This document shows, one piece after another, positions 30,852 through 41,290 of a stretch of DNA of 64,000 nt (position 1 is the first letter of the stretch; each line of letters starts with the position of its first letter). Source of the stretch: Spirogloea muscicola. Its lineage: Eukaryota > Streptophyta > Zygnematophyceae > Spirogloeales > Spirogloeaceae. A program made the position numbers and the translations under genes. The stretch spans positions 356,223 to 420,222 of the forward strand of contig WELB01000099.1 in assembly GCA_009602725.1 (NCBI GenBank), written 5' to 3'. A model generated the notes under the pieces. It saw nothing but the letters and a program-made list of their open reading frames with translations, did not search any database and was not told the origin of the DNA.

Positions 30852-31138
30852 GTGAATCTCCTGAGAGCTTTGAAACTATTATACCACAACCTGATGTGCA
30901 GAGACTGGGGGAGAACACATCAGGAATGTAAGATATTCAAAATGAGGACTCTTTACTATACGTCGATTGACGAGAACGAGAAAACCCGTTGTCCACTTTG
31001 GACAGATTGCCAAATATATTATTCTTCTTGCACTGATAGTATTGATACACCTTTTAGCTTGCAAGCAGCTCTGAGTTCTCCACGTGCATTCCAGTGGAAG
31101 CACAATAGCTGACGATATGCATTCGACTAAAAATTAGA

Positions 31139-31640
31139 TTGTGGCGATTAGAAAGCTTGCCTGCAGGAAGGAAGGCCATCGGGAATGAATGGGTCTTCAA
31201 ACGGAAGCGGAATGCTGATGGAGGAATAGATAAGTACAAGGCCAGCTTTGTTGCAAAAGGTTGTGCGCAGAAGGAAGGTATTGATTTCAATGAAAGCTTT
31301 GCTCCAACGTTGAAGTTGATTTCTTTGAGACTACTTCTATCACTCGGTGCACGTCTGGTAAATCCTACGAATGGATCATGGATGTTCGGACTGCATTTAT
31401 GAATGGGGGTTTAGACGAAGAGATATATATGCAGCGACCCGAGGGCGAAGTTGCCAAGGGCGTGGTACCAGCGTATCGACCAATATCTGCTGCAGCATGG
31501 GTTTCGTCGATGTCATTCAGAACACACCATTTCAGTTAGAGGGTCAGGTAGTGACAGACTGATTCTTGCACTGCATTTTGATGATATGCTGATACTATGT
31601 AAACATAGTAGCGAGATACAATAGGTCAAGCAGATCTTTC
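31139..31640 (+). pseudogene. Copia reverse transcriptase (broken)
   Basis: LPAGRKAIGNEWVFKRKRNA (31150-31210) and KASFVAKGCAQKEGIDFNES (31240-31300) are the classic start of the copia polymerase. Frameshifted pieces follow: the VRTAF.NG.L.EEIYM.RPEG block (31390-31450) and ILALHFDDMLIL (31560-31600), where YVDDM has become HFDDM. Confidence 0.8.
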
Positions 31641-31863
31641 CCTCAGAATTTGAGATGTGATTTGGAGGAGGTTACGTAGATATAAGGGATGCATGTCGTA
31701 CGAGATCGCAGTGCTAAGCTAGCACGGATGATCAGAGCAGTTACATACCATCTGTTCTGGAGAAGTTTTCTATGCAGGACTGTAACTCGGTGTCTACACC
31801 ACTGGACGCGAGAGTTCGCCTGACAAGCATGACTGTCCGCAGACGGAGCAAGCGCAGAAGGAC

Positions 31864-32415
31864 ATGGTATCCATACCTTACAAGCAAGCAGTCGAGAGTT
31901 TAATGTATATCATCTCAGGGACTCGTCCCGATATTGCCGTAGCTGTCAGTCAAGTCAGTCAGTACATGTCCAATTCTCGTTTGTCCCACTTGATGGCAAT
32001 TAAGCGTATCATGAGGTATTTGAGGGGTACAATAGATCTGAGTCTCGTATATAAAAGTCCTTCATGCAGTCTCGGCAGATACAGAATGTTTTCCTTGGAT
32101 ACACTGACTCGGATTGGGTGGTGATTTACAAGACTGACGGTCTACAAGTGGCTACGTGTTTCTGCTCAACGGAGGTGCGGTGTCGTGGAGCAGCAAGAAG
32201 CAGGCTACTGTGGCGCTGTCGTCAACAGAAGCAGAGTACATGGCAGCAATACACGCCGTCAAAGAGGCCATCTGGCTACAGGGACACATGTCTGAACTTG
32301 GTCTACAACAGCCAACAACAACGATTCTGACAGATTCCCAGGGCAGTAGCCCTGATAGCAATCCCATTCTAGGACAAAGCATATAGATATCCATTAGCAT
32401 TACATTAGGGAGCAC
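31864..32415 (+). pseudogene. Copia RNase H
   Basis: IPYKQAVESLMYIISGTRPD and IKRIMRYLRGTIDLSLVYK (31875-32060), then after a frameshift VSWSSKKQATVALSSTEAEY and MAAIHAVKEAIWLQ (32180-32280). These are hallmark copia C-terminal motifs. Confidence 0.8.
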
Positions 32416-32556
32416 GTTCAGCAGAAATTAGTACGTTCTGAGTACTGTAGTACGGCAGGCCAGGTGGTAGATAAGCTTACTAAGGCCATTCCTATAGGCA
32501 AATTCGAGTTCTGCAGAGCAAAGGCAGGTGTCCTGGCCCAACTCTCCAAGGGGGAG

Positions 32557-33110
32557 TGTGGGAGTTGGATCGCCAGCCAGGCACCGGCCTTTGGTGATGT
32601 AAAGGAGGAGACCCACCAACTCAGGCCTAGCCCACCTGAAAGCCCAATCTGGTGCTCTGTAAGGTCGGAGGAGATGGAAGGGGTGGTTGAGGTGGCATGT
32701 CTAATACCAGTCTGCTTCATTACATAGACGCGACACTAGATGGCTGTATAATCCCATACTGGAACAGCTCAGGGCAGCTTTATCCCATACCGGTTGTGCC
32801 CCTGACTGGGCACCCAGGGTGCCTTGGGGTACAAAGCCCACTGCTTGTGGCTTCACTTTGTCCAATATTCGCGCGCTGCTTGCCCCCACTCAACTTCTTC
32901 ACTGCGCCCTCGCCAAGCCTCCACAACGCCTCCACTTTGCACGCTGCTCGCCACTGCTGGATTCCTTGGCTGCGCCTTCGCCTTCGATCAACCTCTTCGT
33001 CACACCTTCGCTGGACCTGGTTTGCTTTCACTTTCACTCTTCATTGTTCATGATTACATCCCATTTTGCTGTTAAGTACTGTTATCTCTTTCATCGATAG
33101 TTCTTCAACA
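32557..33110 (+). repeat. Probable copia 3' LTR
   Basis: CTCTCCAAGGGGGAG, a polypurine tract, precedes TGTGGGAGTTGG at 32557. The proposed end is TTCTTCAACA at 33110. I see no second copy in the window, so the right boundary is a guess based on TG...CA. Confidence 0.55.
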
Positions 33111-33149
33111 TGGCTTCTTCTGGCAGCACAACTTCCGGCGGCAGCGCTA

Positions 33150-33484
33150 AGCCCTAAGTGTCCTCTTAGGGGTTCCGTCCGTGACACTAGCCCTAGCCAT
33201 TGTGCAACCCATGCACCTGGACCATGACCCGCTTCAGTCGACGCGCAGCGCTATCCACCCGGTTGAGCGCGGTCCACAGCTCCTCGCACAACGCCCGCAG
33301 CAGGGCGTGTGAGGCAGGGTCCGTGACCACCATCGCCGCCTCCAGGAGCCCTGTGAGGAGCGCGACCCGGCGCGCATCCTCAGGGCCAATTAACACCTGG
33401 TCGGTCGGTCGCGCCGAGGGTAACGTGTCGCGCGGTGAGCGGAATGACCGGCTTTACAACCTTGCGCGCCCGGTCGTGGTCACC
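33150..33484 (-). pseudogene. LTR-C end and gag-like fragment
   Basis: 33151-33182 is the forward end of LTR-C (TCCTCTTAGGGG). The minus strand then holds a 67-residue frame, IGPEDARRVALLTGLLEAA..D..SHALLRAL, similar in spacing to the Ty3 gag starts at 3.9 and 12.4 kb. It is isolated from any pol. Confidence 0.4.
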
Positions 33485-34622
33485 CGCCACAAAGGCGCCA
33501 CATCGGACGCTGACTGTCCGCTGCGTAAGTCACGTGGTGCTTCACTGTGCTGGGGTTTCTCTAAACCCCAGCGACTGAATACAAAAGGACGATCACCTCT
33601 CAGGTACGGGCCAGCGACTGTCCTCAAAGGAGCAGCACAGTCTTTGTAGCGTTCCGCCCGTCTGGGCGCATCACGCTTGCATCAACGCGTGATATCTGTG
33701 GCGCCAGCCAACTCAGAGTCTTCTCACGCGCGTGTTGTCTTTTCCGCCAGCGATGTCTCGCTTGGCGTGACTTCTGACTTGGGGTATCCTCGAGGTCCGC
33801 CCATGGATGTCACATGTCTTACGGGTCCCTCGCGGTCCGCCCGTGGCAGTTACCTTCCCACCTTACAGTACCCTCGAGGTCTTCCCGTGGACGTGACATG
33901 TCCCCGCGACCGAGACCGGCCTCATGAGGCCCGTGGGGTGGGCTTCGAAGCGGCTTCCACACACCCTGGGAGGGGGGGGTGGCATTGAAGCATCACAAGT
34001 GGTCGGCCGAGAGCGGACTGAGTTTCGATCAGTGAGGCCAGAGAGAGGCAGAGCCCTGCTTGCCTACTGCCGCAGCCGCCGCCACAGGCGTGCTGCTGCC
34101 GTCTGCTGCCCAACCCGTCGCCGCAGTTCGTCGCTGTGGACATCGCCGGCTCTCCGTAAAGACCATGGCTGCGCCCCATGCGGGGATAGCTATTCAGCCA
34201 GACCCTCAGTAGAGTCGCTGCCTTCTGGCGGCGCCTCAGGGTAAGACTTCCGCTGTGTGTTGTAGTAGTGCGTCACTGTAGGGGGTTTGCTTCTCAACCC
34301 CCATCGACCGAACCCAATCAGGACGTACTAAGCCCTGACTGCGTGTGTAGGACTGAAATAAAAACTGAAATAAGAAATTTCAGTTTTACTCACAGGAGAG
34401 CCGGTGAAGGTCCGCAGCGACGGGATGCGGCGACGGGCTGCAGCAGCAGGCAGCAGCAGGGCTGCGTCGGCGGGCTGCGGGAGCACGCGGCAGCAAGGCT
34501 GCGCCTCTCTCTTGCGGGCTTCACTGATCTTGACCGGGTGACCCGAGTCTGGTCTCAGCCCTACTTATAGTGCTTCATCTGCCACCCTCCCCAGGGGCCT
34601 CTGGGAGGTTCGTCTCAAGGTC
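33485..34622. repeat. LTR-C mosaic split by LTR-E
   Basis: Up to about 33597 the sequence is forward LTR-C (ACGTGGTGCTTCAC, CCCCAGCGACTGAA). From there CTCAGGTACGGGCCAGCGAC and, past the LTR-E insertion, GGAGAGCCGGTGAAG to TCGTCTCAAGG read as reverse LTR-C. The block is therefore a head-to-head or recombined copy, ending where LTR-A starts at 34623. Confidence 0.65.
33645..34382 (+). repeat. Solo LTR-E
   Basis: 738 bp, TGTAGCGTTCCGCC...AAATTTCA, inserted in LTR-C. GTCTT (33640-33644) and GTTTT (34383-34387) are a probable target duplication with one difference. The overall layout resembles LTR-A (triplet tracts, GACTTCCGCTG) but most of the sequence differs. Seen once here. Confidence 0.65.
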
Positions 34623-35390
34623 TGTAACGTCCCTGTCGCTAATCACACACTTAGGGTCAGAACGTCTTGCTTGGGTTTCGGACATAGGGTGTTTTCGATA
34701 CAACCCCCTTACAGAGTGGAACGCCACGGCACACAGCGCGCACATACTCGCACATTTCGCAGCGGAAGTCTTACCCTGAGGAACCGCCGGAAGGCGGCGA
34801 CTCGACCGAGGGTCAGCAACTGTCCCCGCAAGGTGCGCAGCCATGGCACTTACAGAGAGCCGGCGAGGCTCGCAGCGACGAGCTGTGGCGACGGGCTGGG
34901 CAGCAGCAGAGCTGTGGCGGCGGCTGCGGCAACAGGCAGCAGCAGGGCTGTGCCTCTCTTGGCGTCACGGGTTCGAGTGCGGAGTCTGCCTTTGGCCTAC
35001 TACTGATAAGCGTCCCATCCGCCACCCCTCCCCTGAGGTTGTGACGAGGGTCGCCCCCAAGGTCCTCTTCCGGAGGGGCGGGCCTGACCAATTGCCCTTT
35101 GGGCGGTATAAGGAGACAGGAAGCGGCGCCCAATGGGCGGCACCAGGAGACGCGAAGGGCGGCTTCCAAGGAGGCACGAAGCGGCGCCTCCTGGCGGAGC
35201 CAAGGGGGCGCGCAGCGGCGCCTCCTGGGCGGTGCACGTGCGGTACGAAACCCAGGGCCTCGGATCGTACTTAGCTACATACAGTGGAGCAAAGCTACCG
35301 GTACCGTTTGAGACTTCCAAACGATATATACGATACAATCATGTAAGGGTATTGGCACCGTTGGCACTCTCAAACAGAGGAAACGTTTCA
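34623..35390 (-). repeat. LTR-A, complete
   Basis: 768 bp; plus-strand ends TGTAACGTCCCTG and AAACGTTTCA. Left flank is LTR-C, right flank is reverse-transcriptase sequence, and the five flanking bases differ (AGGTC / CTTGC), so it is not a simple insertion. Confidence 0.8.
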
Positions 35391-37195
35391 CTTGCTCCCC
35401 CAGGACGATCATACAGGTCACCGATGCCAGGCAAAGGTAACCGGTTCTTGACAGTGAGCTTGGCTAGAGCTCGATGCTGGATGCACATCCGATAAAAACC
35501 ATAGTGCTTCACAAAGAAGCGGATAGGTGCAACTGAGGTGGCTCACTAACCCGTACTCTAGCAAGTCCGCTATGCGGAGTTGCTTTGCTCGTCACCTGAA
35601 AATACTCGGTCGATACGGACGCAGTACGGCGACAGAGCGCCGGACGTCATTAAGCCTCTCTGGATAGGAGGCAACCCGTCCAGAGGAGTTCGGGGAATCA
35701 ATCCGACTACTTTCTTCACTCATTGTCGAGACCTGCACCAAGTGAGGCTACCACACGTACCACAGAGTCAGGGGGAGACAATTATACATCATCAAAATCA
35801 GATACACAGCCAAAGCTGGTTGCGTGTGAAGGTACGTCTTCAACGACAGCTGTTGGTCTCAGAATGCAAAGGTGCTGTTTCAACGCATCCATTACAAGCC
35901 AACCCTTTGACGTTCAAAGGCGGAGACGATAACTCACCCAGAGTACTCTGATTCGGTAGCCAGCTGCAGGCAGTCAATGTCAGCAGCTTTCCACTATGAG
36001 TGCACAGGGATACTCAGCACTTAACTGGGCTAATGGTCCAATCTTCGCTACTCAGAAAAATGGCCGACGGCACTGGCCACTCGGGCATGACTTTAGGACT
36101 CGCACGGTCCTGTCCATGCTCGCCAAGTGTTGTATGATACGTGGTCATCACAAAGGGGTATATCAGCGAGGAATTGACCAAGCAGTGGCTGCAGTGGGCC
36201 ACATTTGACCACATTTGACAAGCCTGGCGCCGCAACCTTACTCAACCTATAGATGTGAGGGCACATCATCAATAGCTGTGGAGAGCCAAGGACTTCCACT
36301 GGAAGCAGGTGACACCGAATTGCTATCGACCAGGGCCACCCGGGCCTTGAGGGTAATGAGGATGACGGACGGCCACAATCCTCATCACGCTTAGTGCCAA
36401 GCATCGTACTGCCAGCGTTGGAGTATGCACTCAGCACAGAGTAAGGTGAGGGCGCACCAGCCGCCAACACCTGAGATACGGCAAGGCGAGTACCAAACAG
36501 GGACTTATCATGCCGAGGCATTACACCATCCGGATCTCACCTTGAAGTCCACGACGTCCATGGGCACATAGCCACACTAAAGCCAGCCTAGACGGGTTGC
36601 ACCACACCAGGGCCTGTCTCACACTAAACCAAATAGTGCTGGCCAGCTCGGGTTACACAGCGGCACAGCTGATAGCTGATATACGGACAACGTCGTGGCT
36701 TGTATGCCATTCGCGCCACTTGTCGCCAAGCGACGAACACCGACTCGGCGACGAACAACTTGTTCAGTGTCCAGGGCGCAGTGGCACACAAGCCACGTGT
36801 TGCCCGGATTCTTGCCAAGTTAGTGGCAGCCCGTGCATATGGTCAATGAGCTTGGAAGCAGTTACAATACCATGAGTTCACCCGGGGTGAACTTCTTTAC
36901 CGGAGCCTGCCACTAGGCAGGGTCTCACAAAGAGAGGTGGTCACAACCCCCACGCGGGATGTAAAGGGTTTGCATTACGCGCAAGGCACACCACTACCTC
37001 AAAGCCAGGAGCAGCCTCAGGTGTTGAGGCTGCTCCTGTTTGCTGTCCTAGCCCACACAGGAGGTGAAAACGACTGGGCGAACCCCAGTCGAGACTCCAG
37101 CAAGAATAGTAACACGTACACATGGCTGGTAGAGACGGTGGTCACACCCAGTCGTGGCTACGGGTGCAGCAGGTGGAGACCGTTGGCACACCCCA
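35391..37195 (-). pseudogene. Chromovirus RT-to-gag segment, inverted partner of 14-16 kb
   Basis: The minus strand begins with the reverse-transcriptase N-terminus (NRLPLPGIGDLYDR near 35400-35450; LEYGL..HLSCTYP near 35540) and continues through the protease/gag region. It aligns along its length with plus-strand 14085-15990 in reverse orientation. It lacks the foldback element found in the plus copy. No continuous frame remains. Confidence 0.7.
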
Positions 37196-37744
37196 TGTAA
37201 TGATCCAGCCGTTTGGTTATGCCACACGGTGCTGTTAGCTTTACATGACCGCTAGCCGCTTGATGGACAAGTGGGCCCGCCCAGGTGCGGGCAACTCCCG
37301 CCAGTCCTGGACTAAGCGTCGCCAGGTTCCACCCTGCCAAGGGGGGGACCTTGGGCCCGCCGCAAAGGCAGGCCTTGGGGCGACCCGCTCACGCCCCTGG
37401 AGGGGGCTTGGCACGGGGGAAGCACTACGAGCCTTGAGCCGAGACCCGACATGAGTTCGGATCGGCGAAGCCCGGAGCAGCCTTGCCGCTGCTCGCCGCC
37501 GCAGCCGCCGCCGCAGCCTGCTGCGGGGCTCGCTGCGGAGTTCGTGGCTGCGCCCGTTGGGGGCCAGTTGCTGGCTCGCGCCCAGGAGGTGGGATCGCCG
37601 CCGGACGGCGGCGCCACAGGGCCTGTCTTCCGCTGCGCTATGCGCTAGTGCTTTGCCGTGTAGCGGGTTGGTCCCTATCCCCTACAGCCGAACTGAACAA
37701 GGACGACTCAATCTAACTGCGTGTGTAGGGGCGAGTTCACTACA
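37196..37744 (+). repeat. LTR-B, complete
   Basis: 549 bp, TGTAATGATCCAGCC...GTTCACTACA. The flanks CCCCA and GGGGC do not match, so it is either a 5' LTR of a lost element or recombined. Confidence 0.75.
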
Positions 37745-37841
37745 GGGGCCGCCAAACCGACCGCGTGCTCAGCAGTCGATGCCGACAGGGTATAGCTATG
37801 GAACTGAAATTTTGGATGAATCGTCGAATAGCTAGCCAATC

Positions 37842-38580
37842 TTAGAGTAAAGGCCGCAATGATTTGATGTTAATTGGTGGAGGAACGTCCAAGAACTGCT
37901 TGCACTTTTGCAGCTTGTGGAGACAAACCCTTGTCCGATATTCGGTGCCCCGAATAGGTAACCTCAGGCAAGCCGAAACGACATTGGGGGGAGAAGTGCG
38001 CCCATAGAGAAGAGGGGCTGGCAAAGCCAGCCCAAAACGACATTTGCCTGGGTGACATTTAAGTCCAGCTTGCTGTACGGTCTTAAGCACAATTCAATAT
38101 GGCGTAAATGCTCTGTGAAAACCTTATACCGAATACCAACACATCATCAATTTAACAACGTGCAAATGGAATGTTCCTCGAAATTATCCATGACACGCTG
38201 GAACATGATGGGAGCATTTTTTAGCCCAAATGGCATCTCGATCCATTCATAAAGACACCAACACCTTCATTGACCCCCAGGAAGCGGTCTTATGCCTGTC
38301 TCCAGGCTCAATATCTATCTGAGTAAATCCTTGCCTAAGATCCACACAAGCAAAAAGCTCTTCAGGGGTAGGCATAGAATAACGATCAAGAGTTGTAGAA
38401 GCATTCAGTTGACAATAATCGCCACTGATTCTCCTGTCTGTACAATCGCCAAACTTACTTTCTTGGCTGGTAGTACTGTGGGAGCTGCATAGGAGCTGCG
38501 AGATGGTTGTATAAACCAGTCGTAAGCAATTCTTGGCATTTGTCTTGTATGGCATCATTTTCATACTTAGATAATGTTTA
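37842..38580 (-). pseudogene. Reverse transcriptase of the divergent Ty3-like element
   Basis: GDYCQLNASTTLDRYSMPTP, then EELFACVDLRQGFTQIDIEP and DRHKTASWG (about 38310-38500) are the first polymerase motifs, with the catalytic D in VDLRQGF. Near 37870-38090, AGLKCHPGKCRFG and the VTYSGHRISDKGL block are split by a 49-bp insertion that shifts the frame. The region holding the catalytic DD is in a disrupted frame (about 38090-38250). Confidence 0.8.
37986..38034 (-). mobile_element. 49-bp LINE tail with 10-bp target duplication
   Basis: AAACGACATT occurs at 37976-37985 and again at 38035-38044, exactly flanking 49 bp. The insert is the GGGCTGGC-AAA-GCCAGCCC stem-loop plus the adjoining CCCATAGAGAAGAGG segment found at 46.6, 50.1 and 61.5 kb. 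Removing it restores the reverse-transcriptase reading. Confidence 0.9.
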
Positions 38581-38810
38581 CCGTGACGAAAAATGGGACG
38601 TTTATCTGTAAGCTGAGTTTGTGATTAGAACCAACATAGAACCCGAATCAGCCGATGAAAAAGCTAAGGAAGTGAGTTTACTATTCAGTAAGTTGACCAT
38701 ATTGGATTGGTCTGCTGCAGTCAGGTCAGGACCAAGCTGCCAGTGGTACCCTGTCGAAGAATGGCAAACCTGCCTGATGGACTGTAGTTGTCAGATGTCC
38801 TCAGTGTTAT

Positions 38811-39257
38811 CTACAACAGATCGAACGATTTCAGAAGACTGATGTCTAAAGGTAAAACGCTCTGAGGATCATTGTTGTAAAGCCGTTGTTTGATCTTCCT
38901 CATAGCCTGGATGGCATTCGTAATGTCCAATATCCAAGACATAGAATTCGCTTCAAATGCCTGCCCAGTGAGTTCGACATGAGTTCTAAAGGAGTGATGG
39001 AGTAGAGTAAATTCCCCGGGTTCATGACCGATGGCTCTCTCCCTCTGTCTAGAATTGGGTTCCTCGAAGATGTTAGTACCCTTCAATTTGATTATACCCT
39101 GCCCTTTGCTGTCAAAATGGGGCCTGAAATTCTTGGAGGCCACCGTTGCCGCCAAAGTTGGAAATGTCACGCGATCTGATCCTGGCTGGTCGAAGCAATG
39201 CTCACGGTTGGACCTGTAGTCAACTGGCATAACCTCTCTCCCAGTATCTAGCGCCAT
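38811..39257 (-). CDS. Unassigned pol linker frame
   Basis: An open frame of 148 residues between protease and polymerase. It contains an RERAIGHEPGEFTLLHHSFR segment and IKQRLYNNDPQSVLP, without a family match I can name. Its position and composition show it is part of the same polyprotein. Confidence 0.45.
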   Translation of the reverse strand: MALDTGREVMPVDYRSNREHCFDQPGSDRVTFPTLAATVASKNFRPHFDSKGQGIIKLKGTNIFEEPNSRQRERAIGHEPGEFTLLHHSFRTHVELTGQAFEANSMSWILDITNAIQAMRKIKQRLYNNDPQSVLPLDISLLKSFDLL

Positions 39258-39479
39258 ATGAGCATATAATCCAGGAGGCCGGTATTATTCATCAGTTGCA
39301 TTATGGTTGATAGGCGCATCCTTCTCTTCTTTAAGCAAAGTCTCCTCCGGAGTTACTGCTTCATGTTTGTCTGAATTAACAATCAGGATACCAGTATTAG
39401 CAGATGTGCTTGGTGGACTCCACCCCTTTAATAGAGGCAATGTCGCTTTACGGGTACTCGATAGTTTCCAGCCTGGTCG

Positions 39480-39827
39480 TTACCATGCTACTTCGGCATA
39501 GTAATCTATACCGAATCCAGGAGGAACTAAGATTTCCGTGCCCAACAAGGTATCATTTGTTGTGGCTCGGGTAATTATGCATAAAATGGACAATGAGGTA
39601 CTCAGACTTGGATCATGTGCACTGGAAGTAATACACAAAGGACGCTTCGTAATTCCCAGTACACTGTCTGAAGCACCAGTTGCTGTTTTGATCCTGACAT
39701 TGTTCTGTGTCACATCATTTTTACCCAACTTCAAGCGTACAGCAAACCGATTGAATATCGGAACGGGCTGTGCACCTGTGTCAACAAGGACCAACGAAGG
39801 TGCCCGAGTCTCTGTAGTAGTAAACAC
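39480..39827 (-). CDS. Retroviral-type aspartic protease
   Basis: 115 residues. LVLVDTGAQPVPIFNRFAVR carries the catalytic DTGA; after about 70 residues TNDTLLGTEILVPPGF gives the hydrophobic-G signature of the second half. Typical size for a Ty3-type protease domain. It processes the polyprotein. The frame is open throughout, so decay is modest here. Confidence 0.75.
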   Translation of the reverse strand: MFTTTETRAPSLVLVDTGAQPVPIFNRFAVRLKLGKNDVTQNNVRIKTATGASDSVLGITKRPLCITSSAHDPSLSTSLSILCIITRATTNDTLLGTEILVPPGFGIDYYAEVAW

Positions 39828-40440
39828 ACATTATCAACAGTACTATTTGTTTGCAACATATTTCCCATTTTCTCTGTGGATATTCCAAGATCCTTCAGAA
39901 TCAAAACAGCGGTGGTGTACATCCGATTCAATACCAGACTTTTGGACACAGCACAATAAGTTGTTACTGCGTCAGTAGCTGGCTTCACAGGGACCACCGG
40001 TTTAGGTACCATTTCAGGCAGAGTCTCCTTTAGTTCGAAGCTGGCTGAATATCGAGAATTACCAGACCTAGCTATTTCATGGTGTTCACTTTCCCCTCGC
40101 TTAAGAGGATTGCGAGTATTTCAGAGGACTCGACCATTGCTGTAGCAGCAGGAAACTGGTCATAATCAGGGTTGTACCTGTCTCGTTTCTGAGAAGATTG
40201 CGGGTCAGCGAAATTGTCCACATCTTCTCGATTATCTGAGTAGTCTATTTCCTGATCCTCCGGATCATCTGACTAAGGTAACGCAGCCGAGACCGGGCTT
40301 GGACTGCAGTTCGCCCTATTTGGGACTTACTTCATCGTAACCCTACACGGCCTATTCAGGACTTTGCTTAGTACAGTGACTTGCAAAGATGCACATATTG
40401 CAACTTCTGTAGATGTTACTGTCAAACAATGAGGACTAAA

Positions 40441-40744
40441 CGATTTCCAAGACAATGCTCAGAGCGTCAAGTCGAGCAATACAAGCGTGCCTTGCCAACG
40501 CACCGGTTCACGTAGCTCCTCGAGCAGCAGATCCAGACCTTCACGCCTACCCGTGCCTTCTTGGCACGTCCAACGCCCGCTTGATGCCCGCTGATCTGTT
40601 AGCGGTGGCGGCGGCGGCGGCAGCAGCCACGACGACAGGAGCAACGACGACGACGGCGGCGGAGGCGGCGAATCGGCTCAGGGAAGGAGACTTTACCGAG
40701 TAGAACTGCTCGTTCTCAGCCCTCCGCTCGCTTATGCCGGTCAG
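40441..40744. other. Triplet-repeat stretch, no gene recognised
   Basis: A GGC/GAC trinucleotide tract at 40610-40665 creates an Ala/Thr-rich open frame on the plus strand. No domain is seen. Confidence 0.4.
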
Positions 40745-41290
40745 AAAAGAATGCGGCTACTGATTTTAAAAGAGCGGCGGTGAAAGCCAGCCAGATGCAT
40801 GCTGGTGTTCTTGACGGAGCCACAAGCTAGGCGGACAGGGCGCTCTTAGTACCCCCAGGTCAGCAGTAGGAAGTCAGATGAGCTAAGGGGAGGAAGAGCA
40901 ACCCCCCTGCGCAAGCCAGAGGCTGCTGCCAGGCGCGACCGGCGTGGCGGTGCAAAGCAAGCGCTTGGGAGCGCTTCAGCGACATAGACATACGCATGCG
41001 GTAACAGGACACAAGACCCAAAGGCACCGAGCCTCCAGGAAGTGCTGCACCCTTTTTCCGGCGCCGCTGGTCAGCTTGAGATGTCAGCAGCGCAAGTAAC
41101 GAGGACCACCGACCCCCATAACACCCGTGGATGTCCATGGCCAGGGGGTAAAAGGTATCACCCGCCGGGTGGTCCCTGTCTTGCGCAACTTCCTCTGTTC
41201 GGCCACCTTGACAGCATAGCAGGTCTCAGAAATTACGGGGCCCTTCTTCCGGAAGCTGTTGGTGAGGACGACGTCCAGAAAGAATGGCAT
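40745..41290 (-). mobile_element. 5'-truncated LINE
   Basis: 3' tail GCGGCTACTGATTTT...AGCCAGCCAGATGCATGC, then the C-terminal frame with MDIHGCYGGRWSSLLALLTSQADQRR and RMRMSMSLKRSQALALH. It is cut off inside the endonuclease-like DVVLT.SFRKKGP block at about 41290. Confidence 0.8.

Larger units (their letters stand above)
30004..32556 (+). mobile_element. Ty1/copia retrotransposon, 5'-truncated
   Basis: Integrase, reverse transcriptase and RNase H in copia order on the plus strand, with a 3' LTR at 32557. It is AT-richer than the neighbouring Ty3 elements. The start at about 30004 is a sharp junction with the opposing chromovirus. Coding frames are broken by several shifts. Confidence 0.8.
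37842..40440 (-). mobile_element. Divergent, AT-richer Ty3-like pol fragment
   Basis: A minus-strand gag/protease/reverse-transcriptase series, clearly lower in GC than the adjacent chromoviruses and unrelated to them in sequence. The protease is at 39480-39827, a linker frame at 38811-39257, and the polymerase at about 37842-38580. No LTR of its own is visible in the window. Confidence 0.75.

Noticed and set aside
33111-33155. Short frame MASSGSTTSGGSAK after the copia LTR as a gag start
   Set aside because: It stops after 15 codons and no primer binding site precedes it.
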